Below, piece after piece: positions 47,583 to 58,480 of a stretch of DNA of 64,000 nt. The DNA is from Anomaloglossus baeobatrachus (taxonomy: Eukaryota; Chordata; Amphibia; Anura; Aromobatidae). The stretch is taken from assembly GCF_048569485.1 (NCBI RefSeq), contig NC_134355.1:664265979-664329978 (forward strand). The letters are read 5' to 3'. The position numbers were made by a program, and so were the translations under genes. Position 1 is the stretch's first letter. The number at the start of each line of letters is the position of its first letter. The notes beneath the pieces were generated by a model that ran no database searches, was not told the DNA's origin, and worked only from the letters and a program-made list of their open reading frames with translations.

Positions 47583-48432
47583 TAGTGATGAGCGAGCATG
47601 CTTGTTACTACTCGGTACTCGCACGAGTATCACTGTACTCGGTCTACTCGGCGGGGACCGAGTAATCTCGCGATACTCGTGCTGTACTCGTGGTCTTCAT
47701 TTCTGCATGTTGGCGCTCTTTTGAGAGCCAGCCCTCATGCAGGGATTGGCTGGCAGACCACTGCAATGCCACAGCCCTGTTAGTTGTGGAATTGCAGTGA
47801 TTGGCCGCCCTGGACAGCGTGACCGAGCCTTTATACCGGCCGGCGCGCTGTGCTCTGCTCACAGCTATCCAGACAGTCAGTGCAGGGAGAGTGTCGCTGA
47901 TTCAGGGAAAGCTTTGCGGCCCTTTATAGCTTTTTCAGTTGCAGGGCTGCAAACAGTGTGACCAAAAGTCCTTCTCAGGACTATTCTAGTTGTATACAGG
48001 CAGGCAGGGTATAGCCAGGTCGGAGTACAGTAGCAGAGTCCTTCTCAGGACTATTGTTGCTATATACAGGCAGGGTATAGCCAGGTCTGAATACAGGGTA
48101 GTGACCAGAAGAGTCCTTGTCAGGACTATTGTACCAGTATACAGGCAGGCAGGGTATATATAGCCATTCCTAGTGGTGACCGTATACCAGCCTTCATCAT
48201 ATCTGGGGCTGGTGTATACAGTCTAAAACAGTACAGATAGTGTCTGACTTGTCTGTAATTGTCGCTCCCCAAAAAAACCTGTTAGGTTCTTAGTGCGTCC
48301 GTGCTTGGTTTTTAAAACCGCACGTGTGTGCCTGTCGGTGGCAGCGTACAGGTGCACTTGTGTGCAATTTCCACAAACTTTGATATAACGCACAAGTAGT
48401 GAATACACATCAGCAGTGCACAGCATTGCAAA
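47583..48432 (+). promoter_or_regulatory. 5' terminal region of hAT copy 2
   Basis: The first 120 bp are rich in tactcgg/gtactcg words on both strands, likely transposase contact sites by analogy with other hAT elements. A tttata box at about 47829 (gcctttataccggcc) could serve as a TATA element. From 47960 to about 48180 three imperfect units agtccttctcaggactatt...tatacaggcaggcagggtatagcc lie at 70-75 bp spacing. Promoter roles are inferred. Confidence 0.4.
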
Positions 48433-51400
48433 ATGCGCAAGGGCATTGGCAAGGAACAAGGAAGTGGACGTGATGGTGGTGCAGGCAGAGGCCGAGGTCG
48501 TGGGCAAGCTCTAATTTCGCCACAACAAAGGGCCACATCTAGTCGCTCGCACGTCCTGTCCCAAATTCTTGGGGACCGCAGCAGTACACCGCTCTTGAAC
48601 CAAGACCAGTGTCAACAGGTTGTTAGTTGGATAGCAGATAATGCTTCCAGTCAGATTGGCACCACCACAAACACTCTGTCTTCCACACGGTCAAGTGTCA
48701 GTAGCCGTGATACTGCACCGCACATTTCTGAACCTGATCCTCCTTCCTACCACCAGGCTGAGTACACGTCCTCCTCGGACATTAATGATCCCACACTTGG
48801 ACACTCGGAAGAGCTGTTCACGTTTCCATTCACACATTCTGGCCTCTCGCCAGCTCATATTGAAGTGGGTCATGAGGAGATCGTCTGTACAGATGGCCAA
48901 ATATTTGAGCAGCCACGTTCTCACGAAGTTGGCAACGTGTCTCAACAAGTGGTGGACGATGATGAGACACAATTGTCAGGAAGTCAGGAGGAGGAGCAGG
49001 GTGCGGAAGAGGAAGACGACGTGGTGGATGATCCAGTAACTGACCCAACCTGGCAGGAGGATATGCAGAGCGAGGACAGCAGTGCACAGGGGGAGGGAGG
49101 CGTAGCATCACAACAGGCAGTAAGAAGCAGGGTGGTGGCCCCAGGCAGAAGTCAGGCAACCGTTCCCCGGAACAACACGACGACACAAGGTGCCTGTACA
49201 AATGTTAGGTCTTCCCGAGTCTGGCAGTTTTTTAAGTTGGCTCCAGATGATTCTAAAAAGGCCATTTGCAACACCTGCCGTGCCAGCATCAGCAGGGGTA
49301 CCAAAACTAGCAGCCTGACCACCACCAGCATGATCAGGCACATGTCAGCCAAGCACCCGACTTTGTGGGAAGTACAACAGAGTCGAGGAGCAGTGCTTGC
49401 TGATGTCACTGCTACGTCTTTGCTGGTTGTGCATGCGAGCCAATCCCCTGTCCATGCTGCCTGCGAACAAGCCTCCTCCACTCCTGCACCTGCAGTTGCC
49501 TACGCAGAAAGAACACCATCATCAAGCACGTCCTTGTCCCAGCGCAGCGTTCAGTTATCCATTCAGCAAACCTTTGAACGCAGGCGCAAATACACTGCCA
49601 ACACCCCACATGCCACAGTTCTAAATGCTAATATTTCGCGACTGTTTGCGCTGGAAATGTTGCCTTTTAGGCTGGTGGAGACAGAAGCATTCCGCGACCT
49701 GATGGCGGCAGCTGTCCCACGTTACTCGGTCCCCAGCCGCCACTATTTCTCCCGGTGTGCCGTCCCCGCGTTGCATAACCACGTGTCACAAAACATCACA
49801 CGTGCCCTGAACAACGCTGTTTCACCCAAGGTCCACCTAACCACAGACACGTGGACAAGTGCTTGTGGGCAAGGACGCTACATCTCGTTGATGGCACACT
49901 GGGTTAATATTGTGGAAGCTGGGACCCAGTCTGAGCGAGGGACGGAACACGTCCTTCCCACACCAAGGTTTGCAGGCCCTACCTCAGTCAGTGTTTCACC
50001 CACACTCTACAGCTCAGGAATGTCATGCTCTTCAGCCTCCTCCTCCTCCTGCGCATCCTCATCCACTGTACCCTCCACACCAGTCCCAAGCTGGAAGCAC
50101 TGCAGCACTGCCTCGGCGAAGCGGCAACAGGCTGTGCTGAAGCTAATCTGCATCGGTGACAAACCCCACAATGCAGAAGAGGTGTGGACAGCTCTGAAAC
50201 AGCAGGCAGATCACTGGCTCACACCTCTGAACCTAAAGCCAGGAAAGGTCGTGTGTGACAATGGCCGGAACCTGGTGGCGGCTTTGAGGCGAGGCCAGCT
50301 GACACATGTTCCATGCGTGGCCCATGTGCTCAACCTCGTGGTTCAGCGGTTTATAAAGTCATACCCAGAGCTGTCTGATCTGCTGGTAAAAGTTCGCCGC
50401 CTGTCTGCACATTTTCGAAAGTCACCTACTGCTTCAGCTGGCCTTGCCGGCTTTCAGCGCCGTTTGCATCTTCCGGCTCACAGACTGGTGTGTGATGTCC
50501 CCACGCGTTGGAATTCAACTCTGCACATGTTGGTCAGGATATGTGAGCAGAAGAGGGCAGTAGTTGAGTACCTGCATCACCTAAGCCGTCGGGAAATGGG
50601 TCAAACTCCACACATAACACTTGAGGAGTGGAGATGGATGTCAGACCTATGTACCATCCTCCAAAACTTTGAGGACTCCACCAAGATGGTGAGTGGTGAT
50701 GACGCCATTATTAGCGTCACCATACCGCTACTCTGCCTTCTAAAACGGTCTCTGCTGAAAAACAAACATGATGCATTGCAGGCGGAGCGCGATGAGTTGC
50801 AGCAAGAAACAGTAGTGGGTGTGGGTGATAACACACAGCCCAGCCTCGTCTCATCACAACGTGCAGTGGAGGACTATGACGAGGAGGAGGATGAAGACAT
50901 GGAGCAACTCTCCGGCCAAATTGAGGATATGACATGCACACCAGTCATATCCTCGGTTCAGCGTGGCTGGCCAGAGGACAGGGTAGATGAGGAGGAGGAG
51001 GAGGAGGAGGAGGACAGCATGTTCAGTCATCTTGTTGGTCAGGCTACTGAAGTCCTGGCTGTTAAGAGTCTGGCGCACATGGCTGACTTTATGGTAAGCT
51101 GCCTGTCTCGTGACCCTCGCGTTAAGAACATCTTGGCCGACAATCATTACTGGTTGGTAACACTGTTAGACCCACGCTACAAGGAGAACTTTTTGTCTCT
51201 TATTCCCGTGGAGGAGAGGTCAACCAAAATGCAGCAGTTCCGGAAGGCCATAGTCACGGAAGTAGGCAAAGCATTCCCCTCACAAAACGCTAGCGGCATA
51301 GGTCAGGAATCAGTGGACAACCGAGGCGTACAGCCGAGAGAGGCACAAGTCCAATCCGCCAGAGGTAGGGGAACAGTCTTTAAGATGTGGGACAGTTTTC

Positions 51401-51771
51401 TCAGCCCCTCACGTACCACAGCCCCTGAGGTGCGGGGTAGTGCCACAAGAAATCCCAAGTTTGCCCAGATGCTGAAGGAGTACCTTGCAGATCGAACAAC
51501 TGTACTCCGACATTCCTCTGTGCCTTACAATTATTGGGTATCCAAGCTGGACACGTGGCATGAATTGGCTCTCTACGCCTTGGAAGTCCTGGCCTGCCCT
51601 GCCGCTAGCGTTTTGTCAGAGCGTGTTTTTAGTGCCGCAGGTGGAATCATTACAGATAAACGCACCCGCCTGTCAACTGAAAATGCTGACAGGCTGACTC
51701 TGATCAAGATGAACAAGGGTTGGATTGGGCCAGACTTCACCACACCACCAGCAAATGAGAGCGGAATTTAA
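48433..51771 (+). CDS. hAT transposase with BED zinc finger, full length
   Basis: 1112 codons without interruption. Residues 1-30 are Gly/Arg-rich and basic. Residues about 150-215 are acidic (DDDETQLSGSQEEEQ). A BED finger spans about 262-315 (VWQFFKL, C-x2-C in CNTC, H-x4-H in HMSAKH). The hAT core follows: TTDTWTS (first Asp near 471), CDNGRNLVAAL (second Asp near 608) with CVAH just after, VPTRWNSTLHML near 690, and an acidic insertion near 815-860. SERVFSAAG carries the catalytic Glu near 1063, followed by the dimerisation segment ending LIKMNKGW. All residues expected for a DDE-type hAT are present. It would cut and paste the element by binding its TAGTGATGAGCG ends. The chosen Met is the first in frame after the leader. 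The length suits the large BED-hAT group, but no expression evidence is available. Confidence 0.9.
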   Translation: MRKGIGKEQGSGRDGGAGRGRGRGQALISPQQRATSSRSHVLSQILGDRSSTPLLNQDQCQQVVSWIADNASSQIGTTTNTLSSTRSSVSSRDTAPHISEPDPPSYHQAEYTSSSDINDPTLGHSEELFTFPFTHSGLSPAHIEVGHEEIVCTDGQIFEQPRSHEVGNVSQQVVDDDETQLSGSQEEEQGAEEEDDVVDDPVTDPTWQEDMQSEDSSAQGEGGVASQQAVRSRVVAPGRSQATVPRNNTTTQGACTNVRSSRVWQFFKLAPDDSKKAICNTCRASISRGTKTSSLTTTSMIRHMSAKHPTLWEVQQSRGAVLADVTATSLLVVHASQSPVHAACEQASSTPAPAVAYAERTPSSSTSLSQRSVQLSIQQTFERRRKYTANTPHATVLNANISRLFALEMLPFRLVETEAFRDLMAAAVPRYSVPSRHYFSRCAVPALHNHVSQNITRALNNAVSPKVHLTTDTWTSACGQGRYISLMAHWVNIVEAGTQSERGTEHVLPTPRFAGPTSVSVSPTLYSSGMSCSSASSSSCASSSTVPSTPVPSWKHCSTASAKRQQAVLKLICIGDKPHNAEEVWTALKQQADHWLTPLNLKPGKVVCDNGRNLVAALRRGQLTHVPCVAHVLNLVVQRFIKSYPELSDLLVKVRRLSAHFRKSPTASAGLAGFQRRLHLPAHRLVCDVPTRWNSTLHMLVRICEQKRAVVEYLHHLSRREMGQTPHITLEEWRWMSDLCTILQNFEDSTKMVSGDDAIISVTIPLLCLLKRSLLKNKHDALQAERDELQQETVVGVGDNTQPSLVSSQRAVEDYDEEEDEDMEQLSGQIEDMTCTPVISSVQRGWPEDRVDEEEEEEEEDSMFSHLVGQATEVLAVKSLAHMADFMVSCLSRDPRVKNILADNHYWLVTLLDPRYKENFLSLIPVEERSTKMQQFRKAIVTEVGKAFPSQNASGIGQESVDNRGVQPREAQVQSARGRGTVFKMWDSFLSPSRTTAPEVRGSATRNPKFAQMLKEYLADRTTVLRHSSVPYNYWVSKLDTWHELALYALEVLACPAASVLSERVFSAAGGIITDKRTRLSTENADRLTLIKMNKGWIGPDFTTPPANESGI

Positions 51772-51999
51772 AGTTTGCCATGTACCTCCACTCACCCATG
51801 GGTACACACTTCTGGACTTTGGATAATCGCTGGACTGCTCCTCCTTCTCCTCATGCGCCACCATGATGACCGTTACAAATTGCAATACTTAGGCCTTTGT
51901 TTCAGGTATACCCCCAGTGGTAAATTTTTTCGCCCATTCTTTGCAGAATGGACATTACAACGACAGGAGACCCGCTCCTTTGCAATGGGAACAATGTTT

Positions 52000-53300
52000 T
52001 GAGGCCCTCATGCACGTCTCTACCCAGGGACAACGTGGAGCCTCCCAATTTTTGGCTGCCCTGCCTAAGGGCTATACTATAATACACCCACTTCCTGACA
52101 ATGGACACTTAATGTTTTGAGGCCCTCATGCACGTCTCTATCCAGGGACAACGTGGAGCCTCCCAATTTTTGGCTGCCCTGCCAAAGGGCTATACTATAA
52201 TACACCCACTTCCTTACAATGGGCACTTCAAGTTCACAGGCCCTCATGCACGTCTCTACCCAGGGACAACGTGGAGCCTCCCAATTTTTGGCTGCCCTGC
52301 CAAAGGGCTATACTACAATAGACCCACTTCCTTACAATGGGCACTTCAAGTTTACAGGCCCTCATGCACGTCTCTATCCAGGGACAATGTGGAGCCTCTC
52401 AATTTTTGGCTGCCCTGCCAAAGGGCTATACTACAATAGACCCACTTCCTTACAATGGGCACTTCAAGTTCACAGGCCCTCATGCACGTCTCAACCCAAG
52501 GACAACGTGGAGCCTCCCAATTTTTGGCTGCCCTGCCAAAGGGCTATACTATAATACACCCACTTCCTTACAATGGGCACTTCAAGTTTACAGGCCCTCA
52601 TTCACGTCTCTATCCAGGGACAACGTGGAGCCTCCCAATTTTTGGCTGCCCTGCCTAAGGGCTATACTATAATACACCCACTTCCTGACAATGGACACTT
52701 AATGTTTTGAGGCCCTCATGCACGTCTCTATCCAGGGACAACGTGGAGCCTCCCAATTTTTGGCTGCCCTGCCAAAGGGCTATACTATAATACACCCACT
52801 TCCTTACAATGGGCACTTCAAGTTTACAGGCCCTCATGCACGTCTCTACCCAGGGACAACGTGGAGCCTCCCAATTTTTGGCTGCCCTGCCAAAGGGCTA
52901 TACTATAATACACCCACTTCCTGACAATGGACACTTAATGTTGTGAGGCCCTCATGCACGTCTCTATCCAGGGACAACGTGGAGCCTCCCAATTTTTGGC
53001 TGCCCTGCCAAAGGGCTATACTATAATACACCCACTTCCTTACAATGGGCACTTCAAGTTTACAGGCCCTCATGCACGTCTCTATCCAGGGACAACGTGG
53101 AGCCTCCCAATTTTTGGCTGCCCTGCCTAAGGGCTATACTACAATAGACCCACTTCCTTACAATGGGCACTTCAAGTTTACAGGCCCTCATGCACATCTC
53201 TATGCAGGGGCATTGGTGAACCTCACAATTTTGGACTGCCCTGGCAAAGGAAAATACTACAAAGACTCACTTCCTCAAAATGGGCACATTAGACTCAAGA
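52000..53300. repeat. 118-bp subterminal tandem repeats of hAT copy 2
   Basis: About eleven units with the order ggccctcatgcacgtctc, gggacaacgtggagcctccc, aatttttggctgccctgcc and cacttccttacaatgggcac, at a spacing of 118 bp. The first ten are nearly identical, and the last (about 53180-53300) is diverged. The frames over it repeat every 118 bp in shifting phase and are not genes. Confidence 0.9.
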
Positions 53301-53850
53301 GGCCTTCATGTACGTCTCTTCTCAGGGACATCGGAGTGCCACACAATGTTTTCACGTAAAATCTTTCATGTATTAATCTCAAAAAGTAACATACACCAGC
53401 TCTATCTCACTATTGGGTATGTGCCCTTAACATTTCTGCCATGGAAAATCATTTTGGGGTCATTTTGGAAGATTTTCTGGTGAGTCCGTAAAAATGGCGT
53501 GAAACGCGGACAAAATTGTTCACAGCTGTGACTTTTGAGTGATAAATGCTTCAAGGGGTCTTCCCCATGCTGTTGCCATGTCATTTGAGCACTCTTCTGA
53601 GACTTTTGTGCCATTTTTAGGGTTTCTCCATGCTGCCGGGGGGTCATTTCACAAAAATACTCGGGTCTCCCATAGGATAACATTGGGCTCGTTGCTCGGC
53701 CCGAGTACACGAGTATCTTGGGAGGCTCGGCCCGAGCTTCGAGCACCCGAGCTTTTTAGTACTCGCTCATCACTAGTAATTACACATTTTCACTATAAAT
53801 GGTACATAAAAACAATTTAAAAATACCACAGCATACACTCATATAAGATG

Positions 53851-53884
53851 CCCCCTGGTGAAGGTGGAGAAACACACGTCGGGG
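53851..53884 (+). ncRNA. Hammerhead-like motif 2
   Basis: CCCC (53851-53854), CTGGTGA (compare CTGATGA), a short aggtgga, GAAAC, ACAC, GTC and GGGG (53881-53884). The two outer blocks pair as a 4-bp stem I, and GAAAC-ACAC-GTC fits the mini-stem-III form. Stem II is too short and one core base differs, so activity is doubtful. Confidence 0.45.
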
Positions 53885-54239
53885 ACAGACATACAGGCTA
53901 GTGATTACTTTATACAGCTAATATTTAACTATGCAAGCTCATGGAGAATATCCATGCACTATTAACACTTTGTTATTTGTTTCATCAATCATAGGTTTAA
54001 GGGTAGATTCTCACGCTGAAGTGATACTCAGTGATACATTGGTTGCACTGGGCACTTTACTATTGAATTAACAATACTTTTGTATAATCAGCACTTCAAC
54101 ATTAGTTAGCGCTAACTGTTTTGCATAGTATGCATACATTTTATATCCTAAGTTTACATTGATTCACCTGTTGATTATATAATACATATAATGCATGATG
54201 ATACAATATTTTTTTCCTATAACAGGATTATGTCTGTTA

Positions 54240-54803
54240 GGGGTACTTTGCACGCTGCGACATCGCTAGCCGATGATAGCACCCGCCCCCGTCGCAAATG
54301 CAATATCTTGTGATAGCTGCCGTAGCGAACATTATCGCTACGGCAGCTTCACATGCACTTACCTGCCCTGCGACGTTGCTCTGGCCGGCGACCCGCCTCC
54401 TTCCTAAGGGGGCGGGTCGTGCAGCGTCACAGCGACGTCACACGGCAGGCGGCCAATAGAAGCGGAGGGGCGGAGATGAGCGGGACGTAAACATCCCGCC
54501 CACCTCCTTCCTTCCGCATAGCCGGTGGAGGAAGGTAAGGTGATGTTCCTCGCTCCTGCGGCTTCACACACAGCGATGTGTGGTGCCGCAGGAACGAGGA
54601 ACAACATCGTACCTGTCGCTGCAGCGAAATTATGAAAATTACCGACGCTACACAGATCACCGATTTACGACGCTTTTGCGATCATATATCGGTGCATCTA
54701 GGCTTTACACGTTGCGACGTCGTTACTGGTGTCGGATGTGCGTCAGCTTCGATTTGACCCCGATGACATCGCAGTAGCGATGCCGCAGCGTGCAAGGTAC
54801 CCC
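54240..54803. mobile_element. Harbinger-type MITE with TTA duplication
   Basis: The left end GGGGTACTTTGCACGCTGCG and the reverse complement of the right end (GGGGTACCTTGCACGCTGCG) match at 19 of 20 bases. They are bordered by TTA (54237-54239 and 54804-54806), the 3-bp duplication typical of PIF/Harbinger. It is GC-rich with internal palindromes and no transposase. Confidence 0.85.
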
Positions 54804-54880
54804 TTACTCCCACACTGGTAGTGTTCCTTATATTTTATTTGTTTTAAGTTTTGAATAAATAAAATGTATATTATTAATTC

Positions 54881-55140
54881 CTCGTGTCTATATGTCTGTA
54901 TTCCCGGTTTAATTTGAATAAAATGGAAATAGTAATTTTTGGATTCTATAAACTCCTGTACATGTACAGTAGATGGGTATCCCAGGAGCCACATAGTTGT
55001 TAGTGTTTTTCCAATGGTGGTAGACTTGGATGGGCATGAATCTGACATCTAGAATTTCCACTTTCTACTTTCCAGATTTTGTTGCATGACCACTTGATGT
55101 TGATGAGTGTGACTCAGCCCAATATGCATAGGTTCCTTAG
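54881..55140. other. Unassigned intergenic sequence
   Basis: No coding frame or repeat signature is recognised between the Penelope-like tail and the next MITE. Confidence 0.4.
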
Positions 55141-55143
55141 TAA

Positions 55144-55361
55144 GGCCGGTGTCACACTTGTGATTGCCACGCGTGTATCTTGCGCGAGTTTCTCGGTGCA
55201 TCACCTGTCATGAACTCGCACTCTGCTCACAGGAGCGGGTCGGCTGCATAGAGATGCATGCAACCGACCCACTCCTGTGAGGAGAGTGAGTCCGTGAGAG
55301 GTGATGGACCCCAAAACTTGCGTGAGATACACGCGAGGCAATCACAAGTGGGACACCGGCC
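55144..55361. mobile_element. Short hairpin MITE with TAA duplication
   Basis: The ends ggccggtgtcacacttgtga and tcacaagtgggacaccggcc are inverted copies with one mismatch. TAA flanks both sides (55141-55143 and 55362-55364). The 218 bp fold back almost completely (for example acaggagcgggtcgg with its complement after 55262). Harbinger-like by target site. Confidence 0.85.
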
Positions 55362-55364
55362 TAA

Positions 55365-55606
55365 GGGTAATTTATACGCAAGTCTTATGTGAAGGTCTAG
55401 TGAGCAGTCCTTTCCTGTCTGCATTTCCGCTACTGCCTATTAACCCCTTCACGAAATTTGACGTAACTTAACGTGATGACAGGTAAGGGGTTACCGCAAA
55501 ATCACATACAGTTCTGCCATGGGAATAATGCAGGCATATAAGTTGTGCGTGCACGATCGCCACTTTGAGCTCAACTTAAGGGATAGATAACCTCCAGCTG
55601 TCACAG
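55365..55606. other. Unassigned, possible frog DNA-repeat fragment
   Basis: It contains taaccccttcacgaaatttg followed by acgtaacttaacgtgatgac, a phrase I associate with a common anuran repeat. No ends were resolved. Confidence 0.3.
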
Positions 55607-56510
55607 TGTGGTGCCCTTGCGGCTTCAGGCGCCACAAGGTACTGCACCTCACTTAAGGTGCAGTATTCGTCTTGGATACGAAGGAGGTAGTCGCTGGTAA
55701 CAACCATAACCAACACATAACATGGGGGTTCTGTCACTGGGACTAGGGTAGGTGCTGGGGTAGCCGTCACGAGGTATGGTACCTCATGCCCACTAGTCAG
55801 GAACCCGGGATGCGGGGCACCCACAGCTGGAAATTAGGAGCCATCCAACACACGATAGGCAGTCTGCACCGGACAGTGTCCACGTGAGGTTGCACTTTGG
55901 AGGAGCAGCAGGCAACGAATAGTACGGGGCCTGTGGTCTGGAATGGGAGGCTCAACCTGGATTCTTAGGAAAAGAAGAGGAATCCCAGGGTTCATGGGTA
56001 GTGCAGCAAGCACCCGTGACCTATTCCATGGCCCAGGAGCTGGGGTGGAGGGAGACCACTGAAAGGAGACTAACAGAAGGGACTGCCAGTCACGACCTCC
56101 GAAGTATCCGGGATTGGCTGAAGCCTATCAAAGCGGAGATCAGCACTTTCCAATGGCTGAATGTGTGAGAAGTGAGAAAAGAGACCTTGAACTGCACCGC
56201 TTGTGTCGTGCTGCTACTGCCAGCTCCAACACCATCGCACCCCCAGCGCTATCAGCGTCTGAAAGACTACCACCACCATCATCCTCCCTGGGGCAGAGCT
56301 CTGCCTGTGGAGAGCTGAACCCTCCTAGCTACGTAGTCATCCGCCCCAGCAGAGAAGTCCTACAGCGGTGGCTCATATTGGTCGCACACCACAAGTGGCG
56401 TCATGAACAACCACTACCCTCATCATCCCGATCCCCAGCCATTTCATTGATGCCCCAAAAGAAGCACTGCGGCCTGGTAATGAGTAACCCCCGACCCCGT
56501 GGGTGCGTCA
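55607..56510 (+). mobile_element. Solo LTR, family A
   Basis: It starts TGTGGTGCCCTTGCGGCTTC and ends gggtgcgtca. It is flanked by a 4-bp duplication ACAG (55603-55606 and 56511-56514). It shares the start, a cttgaactgcaccgctt block and an accacaagtggcgtcatgaac block with the LTRs of the element at 27687-32641 but is clearly more diverged and shorter (904 bp), so it is older. It is a fossil, with no internal region. Confidence 0.8.
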
Positions 56511-57564
56511 ACAGCCAGGGCTGGTGTCTGCACTGACTGGCTGTTTAATTTAAATGTTACAATCAATAGTGACCACAGCATGTAGGAGGCTGTGAAAGAG
56601 AGGGAGCTCCTCCTCCCACCCGATAGACACCCCCACAATGTAAACTTAGGTTGCCGATGGTACTCACGGCAACCAAAGGTCAAATAAAGACTTCTGGGTC
56701 TATCATCTATATTGGCCTGTTAGACAGTGCCAAGAGCATGATCTAAAAATCATTCTGTGCCTTGCACTGCATTAAACCAGTGATGAGAGTAATAAAAATT
56801 GAAGTCCAATAGAGGAACTAAATAGAAAAGTAAAAATAAAGCTTAACATATTTTTTTTTAAACTCACAAAATAAAAAACAAAAAAATTGAAACAAAAAAT
56901 TTAAATCAATAAATAAAAAGATTTATATAAATACTAAAATAAACAAAAATAGGTATACATATTTGGTATTGCAGCATCCAGAATGACCTGACCTATAAAA
57001 CCATTACACTATTTAATTCCTTCAGTTAAAACCATAAAAAATAAATAGAGAAGGTGGGGAAAAAAACTGTGCTTTTCCATCATACCACCAAAGAGAATGT
57101 GATAAAATGCAATCATAAAGTCAAATTTAAATAAAAATTGTATTGCGAAAGTGGCAACTCGTCCAGCAAAGCACAAACCCCAAAATTATAGAAATGAGGT
57201 ACCGCTGTAATAATATGGAAACAAAGAAAAAAACTTGGCTTATTATTTTTACCAGACGGTATAAGGCTTGAAAAAAACCTATCAACAATTCCGAAATTGC
57301 TGTTTTTTATTTATTCTGCCTCCCGAAAACTGGAATGGAAAGTAATTGGAATGGAAACATGGTATATATCCTGCCCTTACTACCATGTAACTTCCTTTTG
57401 CAGCCCCCTAGCAGTTACTAAGGCATTTTACAGCCCTGATCTTCTCATCCCTTTTGATCTGTTTGGGGTTTATTGTTTGAGGTCAAGTTCGCTTGCCAAA
57501 CCCAATTTTTTTCAATTTGTGCTGATTTGGCGAACCCGAATATCCACTAATCTGCTAATTACTA
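56511..57564. other. Repeat fragments and AT-rich sequence
   Basis: 56820-56960 is A-rich. 56950-57290 resembles the frog repeat also cut at the window start (tatttggtattgcagcatcc, gcaactcgtccagcaaagca). 57470-57560 contains caagttcgcttgccaaaccc and tttggcgaacccgaatatcc, words typical of the subterminal part of this hAT group. No gene is seen. Confidence 0.4.
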
Positions 57565-58446
57565 TGTGGCGCCCCTGAGGCTTCTGTTGTCACAGAGTAT
57601 TGCAGCTAACTTAAGCTGCGTCATTCGCCTCGGAAAAGGACAGGGTTAATCACTGGGTTTCCACATCCACACTTTACATATAGCTTAGAAGCCTTCTCTC
57701 TGGGGAGCTGTGCTAAGGTAGGCAGGGGGTTTGCCAACTCGAAGTTTGGGAATTTCCCGGTCACTAGTACAACCACTTGGGGGGGGCAGGTTCCACTTGG
57801 GTTAGAAGTAGGAGCAAACTCACACAATCACTAGTCAGTCTACCCGGGACACCAGTTCTGGAATACGACAAGATCACTTCTTTCTCTTCTGTTCACGGAA
57901 CCTGGAGCTAGGAGCGGAAAGCTTGGCCCAGATGCCTGACAACTGAAAAAAGACTTATTTCTTTCCAACACCGGTGACTTCTCCTAACTTATCCAGGGTC
58001 GACGGATCCCATCACAGCGGGTGACTAGTTGTAACCGGGTGAGCGACACAGCACAAAGAGTGAGTAAGGACACCTGGAACCGCAACAATTGACTTTGTGT
58101 CTTGATTACCGATGTTGCTGCCCCGCGCCTCCACGCCAAACGCCATCACTACTTCTCTCATCATCTTCCCTGGGGCCCGCTCCACCTGTGGGGAGTGATA
58201 CCATATCTGGCTGCTACTACCATCCGTTCTGGAGGACAGCGACAGCAGCAGCGGCTAAATCCCTGGCCGCATACCACAGGTGGTATCACAACATTTATCC
58301 TACTACAACCCCCATCATCATCCCTCTCTATTGGTGTACACCTCGGGGCACAAAGCCGGGCAAACCCTGCGACAATCCAGATCATCGCACCAGCCCGGCG
58401 ATGAGTAACCCTGTGCCTGAATCCACCCTGCCCTCTGGGTGCTGCA
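57565..58446 (+). mobile_element. Solo LTR, family A
   Basis: It starts TGTGGCGCCCCTGAGGCTTC and ends tgggtgctgca. It is flanked by a 4-bp duplication ACTA (57561-57564 and 58447-58450). It shares the same landmarks as the other family A copies, including cacctgtggggagtgatacc and ccgcataccacaggtgg. Length 882 bp. It is a fossil, with no internal region. Confidence 0.8.
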
Positions 58447-58480
58447 ACTAAACCTCTAGATTAAATTCTAAAAATGTACA

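Larger units (their letters stand above)
47583..53775 (+). mobile_element. Complete hAT DNA transposon copy 2, apparently intact
   Basis: The terminal inverted repeats TAGTGATGAGCGAG (47583) and CTCGCTCATCACTA (ending 53775) match perfectly over 14 bp. They are flanked by an exact 8-bp duplication GTAATTAC (47575-47582 and 53776-53783). The element is 6193 bp with a single uninterrupted 1112-codon transposase, subterminal repeats of about 70 bp on the left, and eleven 118-bp units on the right. It has the same overall plan as hAT copy 1. This is the strongest candidate in the window for an autonomous element. Confidence 0.93.
53840..54880 (+). mobile_element. Penelope-like tail with hammerhead-like motif, split by a MITE
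   Basis: It starts with a hammerhead-like motif (53851-53884). AT-rich single-copy text follows to 54239, is broken by the MITE at 54240-54803, and resumes to an A/T-rich end with aataaataaaatgtat at about 54855. A hammerhead followed by AT-rich sequence is the order seen in terminal repeats of Penelope-like retroelements as I remember them. There is no reverse transcriptase or GIY-YIG frame. Confidence 0.4.

Noticed and set aside
51775-53483. Overlapping 100-codon frames after the hAT transposase stop
   Set aside because: They repeat every 118 bp with the subterminal tandem array.
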